This document shows, piece by piece, positions 20,550 through 33,745 of a stretch of 64,000 nt of DNA. Position numbers and translations under genes: made by a program. This stretch comes from Sarcophilus harrisii (taxonomy: Eukaryota > Chordata > Mammalia > Dasyuromorphia > Dasyuridae), in assembly GCF_902635505.1 (NCBI RefSeq), contig NC_045427.1, positions 135,269,960 through 135,333,959 on the forward strand, read 5' to 3'. The notes beneath the pieces are model-generated. The model ran no database searches and was not told where the DNA came from. It saw nothing but the letters and a program-made list of their open reading frames with translations. Positions within the stretch are counted from its first letter, which is position 1. Each line of letters opens with the position of its first letter.

Positions 20550-22510
20550 AGGTGTCTGTGTGAGCTGGCTGCCGCACCGGGCCTAGACGTCCCGTAGGGC
20601 TTGGCTAGACTCGGTTCTGGAGGCGGGAGAGGAACTGGTTGCAGAGACCGAAGCTCAATCCCGCCCAGCCCACACTCCTCCGGTTCTCACTCTGTGAGAC
20701 TCTGGGCCTCGGGCCCGCCCCGTTCGGCCTGCACCGGTGGGGGTGGGGGGTCCGAGTCAGCCCATCACATCCGCCTTGGGACGCCCCCCTGGCTGAAGAC
20801 CGAGTCACTTCGGAACGGGGAGGGAGCCCGGGCAGGGAGGCCCGGCGGCGAGCGGCCCGAGGCGCAGGTGGCCATGGAGGCTGAGGCCCGCATTCGCTTC
20901 CTGCCGCGGGACGGTAGTGGGACAAATCCCTCGGATGAGCGCTCCGGGTCTCATTGAGGGGGGACGGAGCACGATGGTTCCCGCGCCCTCTCGTCTCTAG
21001 CTCTGTGCTGGCAATAAAGGCGGAGGCCGGGGCTGAGGCCGGGCTGGAAGCGGGGCAGTTGTGCAGCGCGCCACGGTTCGCTGGGCGAAGGCCGGGGAGC
21101 TGCGCGCTGCGGGGGCCGATGGCGGGCAGGACCGTGGGGGGCGGGGCGGGGGCTCCGGCCTGGGCAGCGCGCTGCAGGGAAAGGCCTCGCTCTGGGGACT
21201 GGGAGGCCCGGGACGCGGCCGCCTCCGGGGGATGGGCACCATGCTCCCTGCGTTTGCAGGCTGTGAGGGATCCCGGCTCTCGGGAGCTGCAGCCGCTTGG
21301 CGGAGAGCACCCTGAGGTTGACTTTGGGAAGCTTTGGGATGCTCGGCCCTAGAGAAGCGCACAGGCCGCCGCAGGGCTCTCTGAGGCGCCTTCTGGGATG
21401 TGGGGGGGAATGGGGGACTTGGTTGGGGGGGAGGAGTCTTGAGTAGAGGAACTCGAGCAGTTGCCGGACACTTAGACCGTGAGCACCCGGCCCCCGAGGC
21501 ACCCGCGCCGGCCCCAGTAGGAGGAGGCGCACTTCCGTTTCTGGGCTGTGGAAGGCTAGGGGCGGGCTAAGAGGACGATATCCGGCTGGGAAGCGGCTTC
21601 GGAGCGGCGGTCGCGCTTCCGGCGAAGCGCTTCCGGCGGCGGTGGCGGCGGCGGCGGTGGTTCCGGGTGCCTTTGTCCCCCGGTGTCGCGACCCCGGGCC
21701 CACAGGTGGGTTCAGGGCCCTTCTCCTCCCCGCCGTCCGCCCGCGGCGAGGGGTCGCGGGCTCCTGGACGGGGCTTCCCGGGCCCGAGCCGCGGCTCGCA
21801 AACTCCCCTCCTTCCCGGTTTCCGTGGTAACGGGCTCGGGCCCCGGGGAGGGGGAAGTGGAAGCCGCGCCCCTCCTTTCCTTTGCCCTCTGCCCCTCCCC
21901 CAGCGGCCCGGGCCGCCTCGGCCGCGGCCGGGGAGGCGGGAAAGCTGCAGCCCGGGGCTGCGGTCCGTCGGGGCGGGGAGAGGGCTTCCGGGAGCCTCCA
22001 CCCCCGGCCCCAGGCGCCCCCTTCCTCGCTCCCTTCCCCTCAGCATCCCCTTCCTCCCTGCCGCCGTCCTGCCCGTATTCCCTCCCCCATCGGCTGCACT
22101 CTCCCCCCCGCATTGTCGGGACCCCCAGCGTCCCCTCTCCCCCTCTCCGGGAATCCCACCTCCGGCCTCCTCACCAAGTCGGTAACACTCACTTTTTCGC
22201 CAAAGGTTTTTCCGAGACCAGTAAAAGACACCGGCATTCTCGATGTCTCAGTTCAAGCGCCAGCGGGTCAACCCCCTTCCCGGAGGACGAAACTTCTCAG
22301 GTCAGGCTCTGCCCGCAGCCCGCTCTCGGGAGGGGGAGGGGGGGCGGCCGCGTTGTCCTCCCGGGGCGGATTCGTTGTTACAGGCAGGCAGCCGCGGATG
22401 CAGGCCCTCCCCCCGCCCCACTGCCCCGGGGGGGGGGTGGGGTTCGGAAGGGGCCCACAGAGCCCCGAGAGCCGCAGCATCTGCGGCCTTTTCAGTTCAG
22501 AGCTAGAGTG
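20550..22510 (+). promoter_or_regulatory. CCAR2: CpG island and promoter of CCAR2
   Basis: About 2 kb of very GC- and CpG-rich DNA. GC boxes occur at about 21,139-21,152 and 21,560. A cluster of ETS-type CTTCCG motifs (about 21,533, 21,614 and 21,628) lies just before the non-coding first exon. No TATA box is near, which fits a housekeeping CpG-island promoter. The many long open frames on both strands here come from composition. Confidence 0.65.
21600..21705 (+). other. CCAR2: CCAR2 non-coding first exon (5' end approximate)
   Basis: A GT donor follows GGCCCACAG at 21,705/21,706 (CACAG|GTGGGT) inside the CpG island. Exon 2 follows an acceptor at 22,205 (CGCCAAAG) or, alternatively, at 22,221 (GAGACCAG). 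The CCAR2 ATG is at 22,243. The left border is a guess near the ETS motif cluster. Confidence 0.5.
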
Positions 22511-25380
22511 AGGAGATGGGGCCTCGGAAAGGGGCCTTAGTCAAGGTTGCAGAGGATTTGCACCCAGATCCCGCCTCCGTTGTGCTTTCGCTTTCCCACG
22601 GCGTCTCACGCACCCTTTTCCCGGTCCCGAGTCCTGGAGCAGACCAGGGCGGACGCCAGCTCTGCTTTGCTTTGATTCTCACAGGCTCCACATCCACCTC
22701 TCTCCTGGGCCCGCCACCTGGTTTGCTCACCCCTCCTGTAGCCACAGAATTGTCCCAGAATGCCAGGCACCTTCAGGTAGGCCTTTATTCAGGTACATTT
22801 TGTCCATTGAGGTTTTTTTAATGGGTCATTCATTCTCCTCTTCTACCTTTTGCCATTCTGGGGGATGGGAGTGCTGGCCAACTCTTTGCCTAGGAATCCT
22901 ATACTTTGGCCCTGAGGATTATTTAGCTTTTCTCTATTCAAGAAGAAGCCAGAGTCCCTACAGGTCGGTGGCTCAGAGACCAATCTGATTTTCATCTGTG
23001 ACTGGATTACTTCTATTTTTAATTGTTAGTCTCCTACAGATTGAGATTTTCTGGCAAAGGGGACTTTAGCCGTATTTTTTCATCTGTCCCTTTTACTGTG
23101 TATCTTGATGATTCAGATTGTTGAGGGTGTTGGGTAGAGATGAGAAGGTAGTTTGAAAGTAGATTTTTTTGTGTTGATGGTGAAATTATGAGATGCTCAT
23201 TTTTTCCCTTCTTTTTTTGATCACTACCCTTTTACTCTACAGGGTGGAGAGAAGCAACGTGTCTTTACTGGCATTGTCACCAGCTTGCATGACTACTTTG
23301 GGGTAGTTGATGAGGAAGTCTTCTTTCAATTGAGGTAGGCTGAAGACTCTGATGGTCTCCCCAAGAGTGAGGATGCTTTGGTTGAAAAAATTCAATGGGT
23401 TGTTAAGGTTCATCTTCATCCTGGTGAAGAAGTCTCCGAGGTTGCTATTTACTTTGGGCCCCAGGGGATTTTATTGCTGACAGGCAGGAAATATATGGGG
23501 GAAAGACCTTCTTTACCAGAAGATCTTCTGGGGAAGGGGAGGGAGTGGTCTTTTTGAGGTGACCAGGGGACCTTGTCAGGCCCCTCTCCTCAATGGGCAC
23601 TCTTGGATTTTGTGCTGGCAGTGTGGTGAAGGGCAGGCTGCCCCAATTGGGTGAGAAGGTGCTGGTAAAGGCTGCATACAATCCTGGCCAGGCAGTGCCC
23701 TGGAATGCTGTCAAGGTTCAGACACTCTCCAATCAGGTACTCAGTCCTTGTCAGTATGTGCATTGGGGAAGGGAACCCATATGACCTGAAAGCCAAGAAC
23801 TCATCCTTCTTGGGAGGGGGATGTTTTGCCTTAAGGTGTGTGAGCTCAGCATTAGAGTTCCCTGAGTTCTTAATTTTCACTCCTCAGCCTCTGCTGAAGT
23901 CCCCAGCACCTCCCCTTCTACATGTGGCAGCACTGGGTCAGAAACAAGGCATTCTGGGGGCCCAGCCCCAGTTGATCTTTCAACCACATCGGATTCCCCC
24001 ACTCTTCCCTCAGAAGCGTGAGTATGGTTGATAAGGAGGGTGATATAGTAGTTATGATTTGAACTAACAGGCTTCCTATTCTAATTATAATTGTGGATAT
24101 AGGATCTGAGATATAGAGATGTGGAGATAACCAGGAACGCTACTTGAGTCTTGAGTTATAACATATTTTCTCTTCTTAGCGCTGAGTCTCTTCCAAACAT
24201 CCCCTACCTTGCATCTGAGCCATCTGAGCAGGTTTCCTGCTCGGGGTCCTCATAGCCGACTGGATCAGGGTCGAAGGTAAGAAAATAGGACAAGGGAAAT
24301 TGTTATTTGTGTGCTGCTTCTTTATCTTTATTGATACTGTCTCTGCCATGGTCATTTTGCTTAATTATATATTTTCACACTGATATATAAATGTAAATGA
24401 CTATTTTAGCAGACAGATGTAAGATGTGAATTGGTCTTTTAAAGTATTTCAGATAATAGATTTTTTCATATAACTAAAATGATTATAAGACCGAACATTT
24501 CAGTGTTCATTAAAATGACATTGCCATCTCCATTTTTAAAAGTTTAAATTGTGCGTATTCATAAATGTATAACAACAATTCTTTAGATTTATATAATGCT
24601 TTGAAATTAAGGAAACAAAGGTCTTAGGTTGCTTAGTGTGTAGCAGGTGTGTTGAATTGGACCTTTGGGATATATTTAATATGTTTTGTATGATATATGA
24701 GTAATGTGCTCTGTCAAGAGTGTTATTAGTTCTTGCTCCCTCTGCTTATTTTTTCCACCTAAAGGTTTTTACTTTATTCCCTGAGACTAAACTTACTTTT
24801 ACCTTAGAATCATAGTCTCAGAGCTGGAAGGGATCTTAGAAACCTTTTAATCCAACTTTTACCTGAGTAAGAATATCTCTTTCATATCCCTGACAAGTAG
24901 ACACCTAGCTGTTATTGGGTGTAATAGGATACTCATTACCTCTCAAGGCAATTCATTCCTTTGTTGGACAGCTCTAACTGAAAAAGGTTTTCCCTTTCAT
25001 CTTGCCAAAATTTACCTTTCTGAAATTTAAAGTTTTTTTTTTTTTTTTGCCTTTGAGAACCAAGTAAAAGAGTAATAATACCTGTTCCACAGGATAACTT
25101 TTCAGATACTTGAAAAATATCATCATGATCTCCCTAAATCTTTTTAGGGAGTTTCTTTTCCTGTTCCTTCAACTGATCCCTTTTATGGCATAATTTTGAA
25201 GTCACTCACCATCTTGTTTTCAATCTCCTGGATATTCTCCATCCTCTCAATGTCCTTTTTAAAATATAGTGTCCCAAAGTGAACACAAAATCTCCTTTGT
25301 TTGTGATACCATATTTCTCTGTTAATGCAGCCTCAGATCAAATTAGCTTTTGTGCCTTCCATATCACGAACAGACTAGAG

Positions 25381-25419
<39 letters not shown>

Positions 25420-28400
25420 GTGAAGCTTTGGTCTCCTTTGAATTGAAAAACAAAAGAGGGATAAAAATCTCATCCCAAATGTCAGCAGGATTGTAAGTAA
25501 TAAGAAAGCCATCCAGAATCCTGAAAAGAAGCTCTGCAAAACTTAGGACAAAGTTTTATAGTTATATGACCAGCAACCGGTCAGGCTGCAGAGTTCATGT
25601 TTATTTAGGAATAAATCTTTCTTGAATTCACAACTAAAAGATAAGTTTAGAACCTTGAAAGTTGCTTATCAAGAGGCTTCGATTTATGCTGAGAATTGCT
25701 CTTCAAGAGGCTTTGATTTATGCTTTCTTTGATTTTTCTGCATCTCATGGTAATAAAGTTCAAATCATATACAGACTTTTTACTCCTAGATCTATGGGCT
25801 TCAGTGTACTTATTTATAAAATGAAGGATTAAATTAGGATGATTGCTACAGATGGCCTTTCTCTTTTCATATTCTATGCAATGAGTTAATTATTATATCC
25901 ATTAAGTCATCATATAAGTCAGGTGAAAAATACATATTTCTGTTTTTGTTTTTAGAATGTAGGTCAGTTATGGAGCTACCAATATCTCTTTTGCATGTCA
26001 GACATTGCATTTGGGATTCATTATGTGATGTTGGCCATGGCTTTATAGTGATCTAATTTGGAGTGGAATGAAATAATTGAGGATGACCATTTTATTAGTT
26101 GAGAAATATGTGTGGGGTAAGAAAAGAGGTGTTGGAAATTAATGCTTTTAGGGGATGTAACATTAATAATTTTGCTGGAAGATATGTTTTTCTGATTCCA
26201 CATTTAGAAAGGAGATTAAAAAATCATCAAGTGCCCAAAGGAGGTATCTAGGATGGTGAAAGTCTTAAATTCATATCAGGTTTCATTCATTTTTTTAGTC
26301 ATATCTGACCCCATTTGGGTTTTCTTGGCAAAGATACTGGAGTGGTTTGCTATTTTCTTCTCCAGCTCATTTTACAAATGACCTGAGGCAAACAGGATTA
26401 AGTGACTTGTCCACACACAACTACTAAGTGTCTGAGGCTGGATTTGAACTTGGGAATATGAATCTTCTTGATTGAGACTTAGCAACTAATATATCTATTA
26501 GTTGAAGGAGCTGGGGATATTTATCCTGGAGAACAGAAGACTCAAGGGACATTATAGTAGGCTTGGAAGATAATTAAACATATTCTATTTGGCACCAAAT
26601 TTGTGGAAGTCACAAAGAGACAAACTTAAACTTGATGTTAAGAAATACTTAATGATATTTAGAGATATCCAAAAGTGAAATGAGTTGCATCACTAGGTAG
26701 TAGACTCCCCTTTCATCGTGCAAATGATGGATGGCCACTTTTTTGGATATAGGTTAGGCTAGATGGTCACTTTACTCTCTGGCATCTCTGAAATTTTGTG
26801 ATTCAATGATGACAGCTTCTTTTCTGGGGATTCAGAGCATGGTATCTCATTGGATACTAAATAATACTAAAAGTATTATTCCTCATGAGGCTTTAAGGCT
26901 GGTTTTATTTCTGCTGACAGTTTTCTGTTATTGAAATTTGTTTTTTGTTTTTTAACTGATAATGAATTATAACCAAGTCCTGATCAGAATAATAGAAGAA
27001 ACCTGTTTTGAATAATTCTAAACCACAGCTATTTAGTAGACTTTACAATGTAATATTATATATTACGTATAATATATACTAAAATAATATATAATATTAA
27101 AAAAGTTATATACTAAAATGTATTTAAAGTACTGGTCTAGCTGTATATATTGTCCAGATGATTTCAAAGTGTATCTTAGAAACACTGAAATTCTTGTAGA
27201 GACAGCTGAAAGAAAGAATTCTTGTCTCAATAATTAAGTAACACCTAAAACGGTTGAAACTGTGATTTTGAAGCTCAGTGAGAGCAGAAGAAAACAGGTC
27301 TTGTACCAAAAAATCTGGCTCTCAGTTATTCTGGAATGAGTAATTTACCCCTGAATAACTGAGAATTAGTTATGTTTGTACCAAAAGGGGTTTTACTATC
27401 TGGGATTATCTGAAAATGTATGTTACTGGATGATAGAGATTGTCTTTAACTCATACCATAACCTAATACATATGGGTATTTAATACTTTAATGATAATAT
27501 TTCAATTTCCAGTGATGACTATGACTCCAAAAAACGCAAACAGAGGGCAGGTGGGGAGCCTTGGGGTGTTAAGAAGCCAAGACATGACTTACCCCCTTAT
27601 CGGGTCCATCTTACTCCCTATACTGTGGACAGGTGAGCATATAAGCTATGAATTAGAAAGGAACTTTTTGACAACTGAATGGGAGAGTTTGATGTTATAA
27701 GGGATAGGCTATGACTCCATTTTCTTTGTTCCTGATCTGTAGCCCCTCCTGTGACTTCTTGGAACTCCAGCGCCGTTACCGTAGTCTCTTAGTACCCCCA
27801 GACTTCTTAGTTGTGCATCTGAGCTGGCTGTCTGCCTTCCCTCTGAGCCAGCCCTTTTCCTTACATCATCCAAGTCGAATTCAGGTATCATCAGAGAAGG
27901 AACAAGGCCCAAATGCTAACTCTGAGTCCACTCCATCAGATTCTGACATGACTTATAGTGCTAAGGTGAGTTGGCAACATCTTCTTGCTTTTCTCATGAT
28001 TTAGGTGAATATTCATGGTGTCTTTTTGATTGTTATTCTTTCTTTGCTGCCTCTGCTTAGGTACTTTTACTCTCCTCTCCGGGACTGGAAGAATTATATC
28101 GTTGCTGCATGCTGTTTGTGGAAGATATGGCTGAGCCAAGGGAGAATCCAGAACATCCTTTGAAGCAAATTAAGGTGAGAGTTGGAATGTTTCTGGGATC
28201 TGTGAAGCAAACTCTCAAAAAGTTTTATGCTTTTCCTTCCCCTGAGACTTTCATTGATACTATTCCCCTCCTACCAAAGGGATTGGCTGTATTTCCCCCT
28301 ACTACAAATTTGCCCTAATCTTCTCTTCTGTGTCCTTGCCTACTTCCTATTACAAGAATCTTAGGTGAATTGTAATTCTGTTACTCATTAATCAAGCATT

Positions 28401-31400
28401 TCCTATTTTCCTGTGGTGCTGATAACTGGGGAGGACTATAGGTTTCATGAGGGTGTAGCTTGTTTCAACTTCTCACTTAGCAGTAAAGCACTTAATTGTG
28501 CTTGACTTGCACTGAAGAATGTTAGAGCTAAAAGAAACCTTGATATAAGATCACATAAGAGAGGATGAGATCAAAATGGGTACATGATTTTGACAAAAAG
28601 GGCAAAACTGTAAGCAAATTAGTAGAGCAAAGAAAAGTTTGCTTTTTAGATCTGTGGAGAATGGAAGAATTTATGGTCAAACAGGAGATAGAGAACATTA
28701 TGAAATGCAAAATGGGATAATTTTGATTACATTAAATTAAAAAGGTTTTGTATAAACAAAGCCAGTGCAACCAAGATTAGAAAGGAAGTAAAAAGCTGGG
28801 AAATAATTTTTATAGTTATTGTTTCTGATAAAAGCTTCATTTCTAAAATATAAAGACAACTGAGTCAAATTTGTAAGAATACAAAACATTCTTTATTGAG
28901 AAATGGTCCAAGAGTATGAACATGCAGTTTTCAGATGAAGAAATTAAAGCTATCTGTATTCAAAAAAATGTCCTAAATCACTATTGATTAGAGAAATGCA
29001 AATTTTAAAAGCCTGAGGTACCGCCTCATAACTATCAGATTGTCTAATATGAAAGAAAAGAAAATTGGTAATTTTTATGTGGATGTGGGAATATTGGAAC
29101 ACTAATGCATTATTGGTGGAGTTGTGAACTGTTTTAGCCATTCTAGAGAGCAATTTGGAACTATGCTCAAAGGGCTATCAAATTGTGCATATCCTTTGAT
29201 CCAGCAATACCATTATTAGGTCTGTATTTCAAAGAGATCATAAAAAAGAGAAAAAGGGATGCACATGTGCAAAAAATGTTTATCACAGTTCTCTTTGTGG
29301 TGGCAAATGATTAGAAATCAAGGAGATATGCCTGTAGCTAAACAAATCATGGTAATTTGAATGGAATGGAATGCTATTCTCTAAGAAATTACGAGCAGGC
29401 ATATTTCAGAAAAATTTGGAAAGACACAAATGAACTGCTGGTGAGTGAAGTGAGCAGAACCAGGACAACATTGTATACAGTAATAGCAACATTGTATGAT
29501 GATCAGCTTTGATAGACTTGGCTCTTCTTAGTGATAAAGTGATCTAAGATATTTCCAAAATTGATAGAAAATGTTATCTATCTCCAGATAAAGAACAATG
29601 GAGTTTGAATGCCTCAGAAGCATACTTTTTTTTTTGCTTTTTCTTTCCCTTTTGTGGTTTTTCCCTTTCGTTCTGATTCTTCTTTCACAGCATGACTATG
29701 ATTGTTATGTATGGAAATATGATTGTACATGTATAACCTATAATAGATTGCTTGCTATCTTGGAGAGGGGGAAAGAGAGGGAGGGAGAAAAACAGAAATC
29801 AAAATCCTATAAAAGTAAGTGTTGAAAGCTATACTTAAATGTAATTGAAAAAATATAATACTATCAAGTTGGGAGAATGACTTTGAGATTATCTAGATGA
29901 GATGAGAAAGCTAAGGGCTGAAAAAACCTACAGATTTGCCACATTGTGCAGTTATGACTTCTGGCAGCTAGAACCCTTGTCTTTACCTACTCTTCATTCT
30001 GTATGGCTTTCTTGGCTAATACTTTATATAGATTGGTTGAGAAGGCAAGTAAAATGGAGGAGGAACCATTTAATCAAGCCATAAAAACATTTTCTTTCAC
30101 AGTTCTTGCTGAGGAGGAAGGAAGATGAGACTGTGATGGTTGGGGGTGAGTGGTCACCCTCTCTAGATGGTCCTGACCCAAAGGCTGATCCCCAGGTATT
30201 GGTCCGAACTGCTATCCGCTGTGCCCGAGCTCAGACAGGCATTGATTTGAGCAATTGCACAAAGTGGTAAGTGCCCTTTCTGCAGTTTTTATTTGAGGAC
30301 GTTTAATGTAATTGGTGAGATTGTATTTTAATTAGGATAACAGATTGAGGTTCCGTATAGAGTTGTTAGCCCTTCACAGTTTTGTGACCACATAACACAC
30401 CTTTGACCCCAGCCTTACAGATAGGTATTGATCATAAAGGGGGTGGGCTTGGTGACTGTGTTTGTGTGTGATTTAGTGCCAGTCTGCTATCCTTCCTGAT
30501 TCCACAGCAGTGGTCATCCATGTGTTCTTTGTGTAGGAAGTCTAGTGCATTTGGTGCAGGCAATGGTCACAGTTTGAACTCATGTATTCCGGCTTAGGGA
30601 GCTTTTGGTAGTTATGGCAGTTGCTTGGTCATTTGGGCTGTAGGGTTCACCAGAGGGCAGTGTCTCAGTGCCCCCTTCTGTTGGGAGCAGGTGGCGCATT
30701 GCCGAATTCCAGTACATACAGCTGGGACCCCCTCGGCGGCAGCGAACTGTAGTGGTGTATCTCCCAGACATCTGGACTCTCATGCCCTCCCTGGAGGAGT
30801 GGGAGACCCTATGCCAGCAGAAAGTGACTGAGGCGGCTGCCCCGCCCCAGGAGTCTCCAATGGTATGTCTAAGCCCTGGGAGGGAAAGGGTCCCAAACAT
30901 TAGGACTAACAATTGATGACTTTTTTGGTTTGCTTCCTAGGAAGCTGAGGCTTCTGTAGAAGAAACAGACTCTTCTGAACTTGCAACAACAGAGGCTTCT
31001 GAGCAAGACACGGAGAACCCTGAGCTCAGCCTGCAGCAGGAAATGGATCCTTCTCTCCCAGAGGCCCCTCCCCCTCCTCTGGAGCCTGTCATAGTAGCCC
31101 AGCCTGGCTGTACTAACCTTTCCCTCCACGCCATTGTGGAGGATCGTCGGCCAAGAGACAAGATTTCGTTTGAGGTAGATGTGGATGATCTGGGGCAGAT
31201 GTTGGTCTGGTGGGATGTAGAGGAACCATTTCTACTTGGTACTCATGTCCCCTTAACTCTTATTAATAGGTAATGGTGTTGGCAGCACTGTTTCAGGAGA
31301 TGCTTCAGCGAGACTTTGGGTACAAAATCTATAAGATGCTGCTGAGCTTGCCTGAAAAAGAGGTGCCCCCCCCAGAGACGGAAAAGGAGGAAGCGGCCAA

Positions 31401-33696
31401 GGATGAGGCAGCCAAGGAGGAAGTGGCCAAAGAGGCCAAGGACGAAGCCCAGAATGAGGGGACGTCCACAGAGCCAGAAACCCTGTCGGTGAGTGCCGGG
31501 GCCAGAGAGCAAGGACTCAGGTGCTCTGAGGCCAGCAGTGGGGGAGGGCCTGCCTGGGCCTGGCACTGGGCCCGGCCCTGCATCTCTGAGGACAGAAAGT
31601 GTCTGAGAGTAGACTTTCCTGGTGAGAGTGCTGTGAGCTCTGTGAGGCAGAGGTAAACAGGGAACTCGGGGCAGGCATAAGGGCAACCAGGGAAGAGGCA
31701 CAGAGACTGGAGACGGAGAGCTGATTGTGAGGTGAGATTGGGCTTTCAGAGCTAAAGACAGGAGTTTCTTTTGTGTCTTAGAGGCAACAGAAAGGCAGTG
31801 GAGCTGGTTGGGGAGAGCAATCACGTGGTCAAGCCTGTGCTTAAGGAGAAGCACTTAGGGAACAATGGATAGGACAGCTGGAGTCTGGGGCCACACTCCA
31901 GGAGGGGGGGAGGCGGGTTAGGTGGTTGTAGTAATCTAAGCAAGAGGTGAAGCCCTGCACCTGGGTGGTAACTGAGGAACAAAGAGCCCCATATGAGAGA
32001 GACACTGGAGGTGAAAATGCCCCATTTCATAGTCAGTTGGGCCTGTGGAGTGAGAGTGAAGAACCCAGGAGAATGCTGAGCTTGAGAGCCTATAAAGCTG
32101 GAAGGGGCTGGAGCCTTCCCCAGAAATAGGGGAGTTAGGAGGAGGGGAGACTTAGAGGAAAAGAGAAGGAATTCATCTTTAGACATGTTGAGTTTAAGAT
32201 GCTTCTAGGATATCCAGTTTGAACCATCCAATAGGCAGTTGGTAGGAGACTAAACCTTGGGGAGGAAATGGGGTGATTCTATAGATTAGGCCAAAATCTA
32301 CAAAGAAAGTGATTAAATCTATAGGAGCTGAGGGGGTTACTGAGAGGGAACAGAGAGGGAGAAGAGGGTCTCATGATACGGATGATGAGGTAACAAAGAC
32401 TGAGAGTGAAAGAGAAAAGGAAGCAGGCAAATCAGGAGCAAAGATTTTTCTGGACGTAGAGGTAAAGGATGCATAGGTGATAAGTCAGAGAGCCCGAAAA
32501 AGTCATCCAGAATGCTTAGGGAATGGGGCATGTAGATCATTATTGTGGTTGCTGACGGTTAGCCCAAAATCTTTTTGCTTTAACCTTTGTCAGAATACTT
32601 TTCTAAAATGAGTGAATGTATTTTTCTGCTGAATATGATTTAGTGAACATGATTTCACTTCTGCATCTTGGATTTGAGGATCTTGTACTACTCAAATGAA
32701 ACTTCTCATCAAGAGGCATCGATTAACTGTGGTGCACGGGATAGAGTGCTGGCCCGGGAATAAGATAGACTCAAGTCAAATCTGCCTCAAATATTTTCTA
32801 AGTGCTTTGGTGTTTTAAGTCATTTGCATAGGTGGTAAGGATTCTAAGAATTTCTTGCTCTTAAGGAGCTAATTTTCTGCATTCCTATTGATCTTGTTTG
32901 TCACTGTGTGAATAAATTGTTAGATTCAATTCTTTTGAGTGGTTCTGGGTCTTATGAGGAGACCCTGTAGGATTTTGGTGCTTGATATAATTACTACAGT
33001 ATAAATTGCAAACAGGGTCATCTGGAGAACTTCTTCATCTATATAGGGAGTTCTATTATTTAGACTCTGCATAGAACATCTTTCATGATAGTAATGAACA
33101 CTTTTTGTGAGTGTTCTATGCTTTATTTCATATTTATAATTGGAGAATTTTTAAAAACATATATATATACACACACACACACACACACCATAACTTATTC
33201 AGCCATTCTCCAACTAATGGGCATCCACTCAGTTTTCAGTTTCTAGCCACTACAAACAAGGCTGCCACAGACATTTTTATACATGTTGGGTCCCTTTCCC
33301 TCCTTTAAGATCTCTTTGGGATATAGATCCAATAGAAACACTACTGGATCAAAGGATATGTTATCAACAAAGCAGTGGAATTTCATTTTCTTTTTTGGGG
33401 GGGTGGGATGGGGGAAGGGTGAGGCAATTAGGATTAACTGACTTGCCCAGGTGTCACACAGCTAGGAAGTATTAAAGTGTATGAGACCAGATTTGAACTC
33501 AAGTCTTCCTGATTTCAGGGCAAGTGCTCTATCCACTGTGCTGCTTTGGGATTTCATCTTCTATAAAGATTTTTATGGCTTTGAAGAAGAGGTCTGTAAG
33601 AGCCCTCATATTTTCAGCTCATAAAGATTTTATACAGATGGATACAGATATTCTTGGATATTTGTTGGTAGTTCTTAATGTCTTCTCAGGCAGCTG

Positions 33697-33745
<49 letters not shown>

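Noticed and set aside
20951-21703. 250-codon - strand open frame in the CCAR2 CpG island
   Set aside because: The island is so GC-rich that stop codons are rare in all frames. The frame is Pro/Arg/Ala-rich, overlaps several others of similar length, and shows no family resemblance.
21642-22540. Several overlapping 130-285-codon frames on both strands
   Set aside because: Same composition effect. The CCAR2 non-coding exon and exon 2 explain the conserved signals here.
31243-31854. 203-codon - strand frame
   Set aside because: It is a shadow of CCAR2 exon 14 on the opposite strand, continuing into antisense L2.
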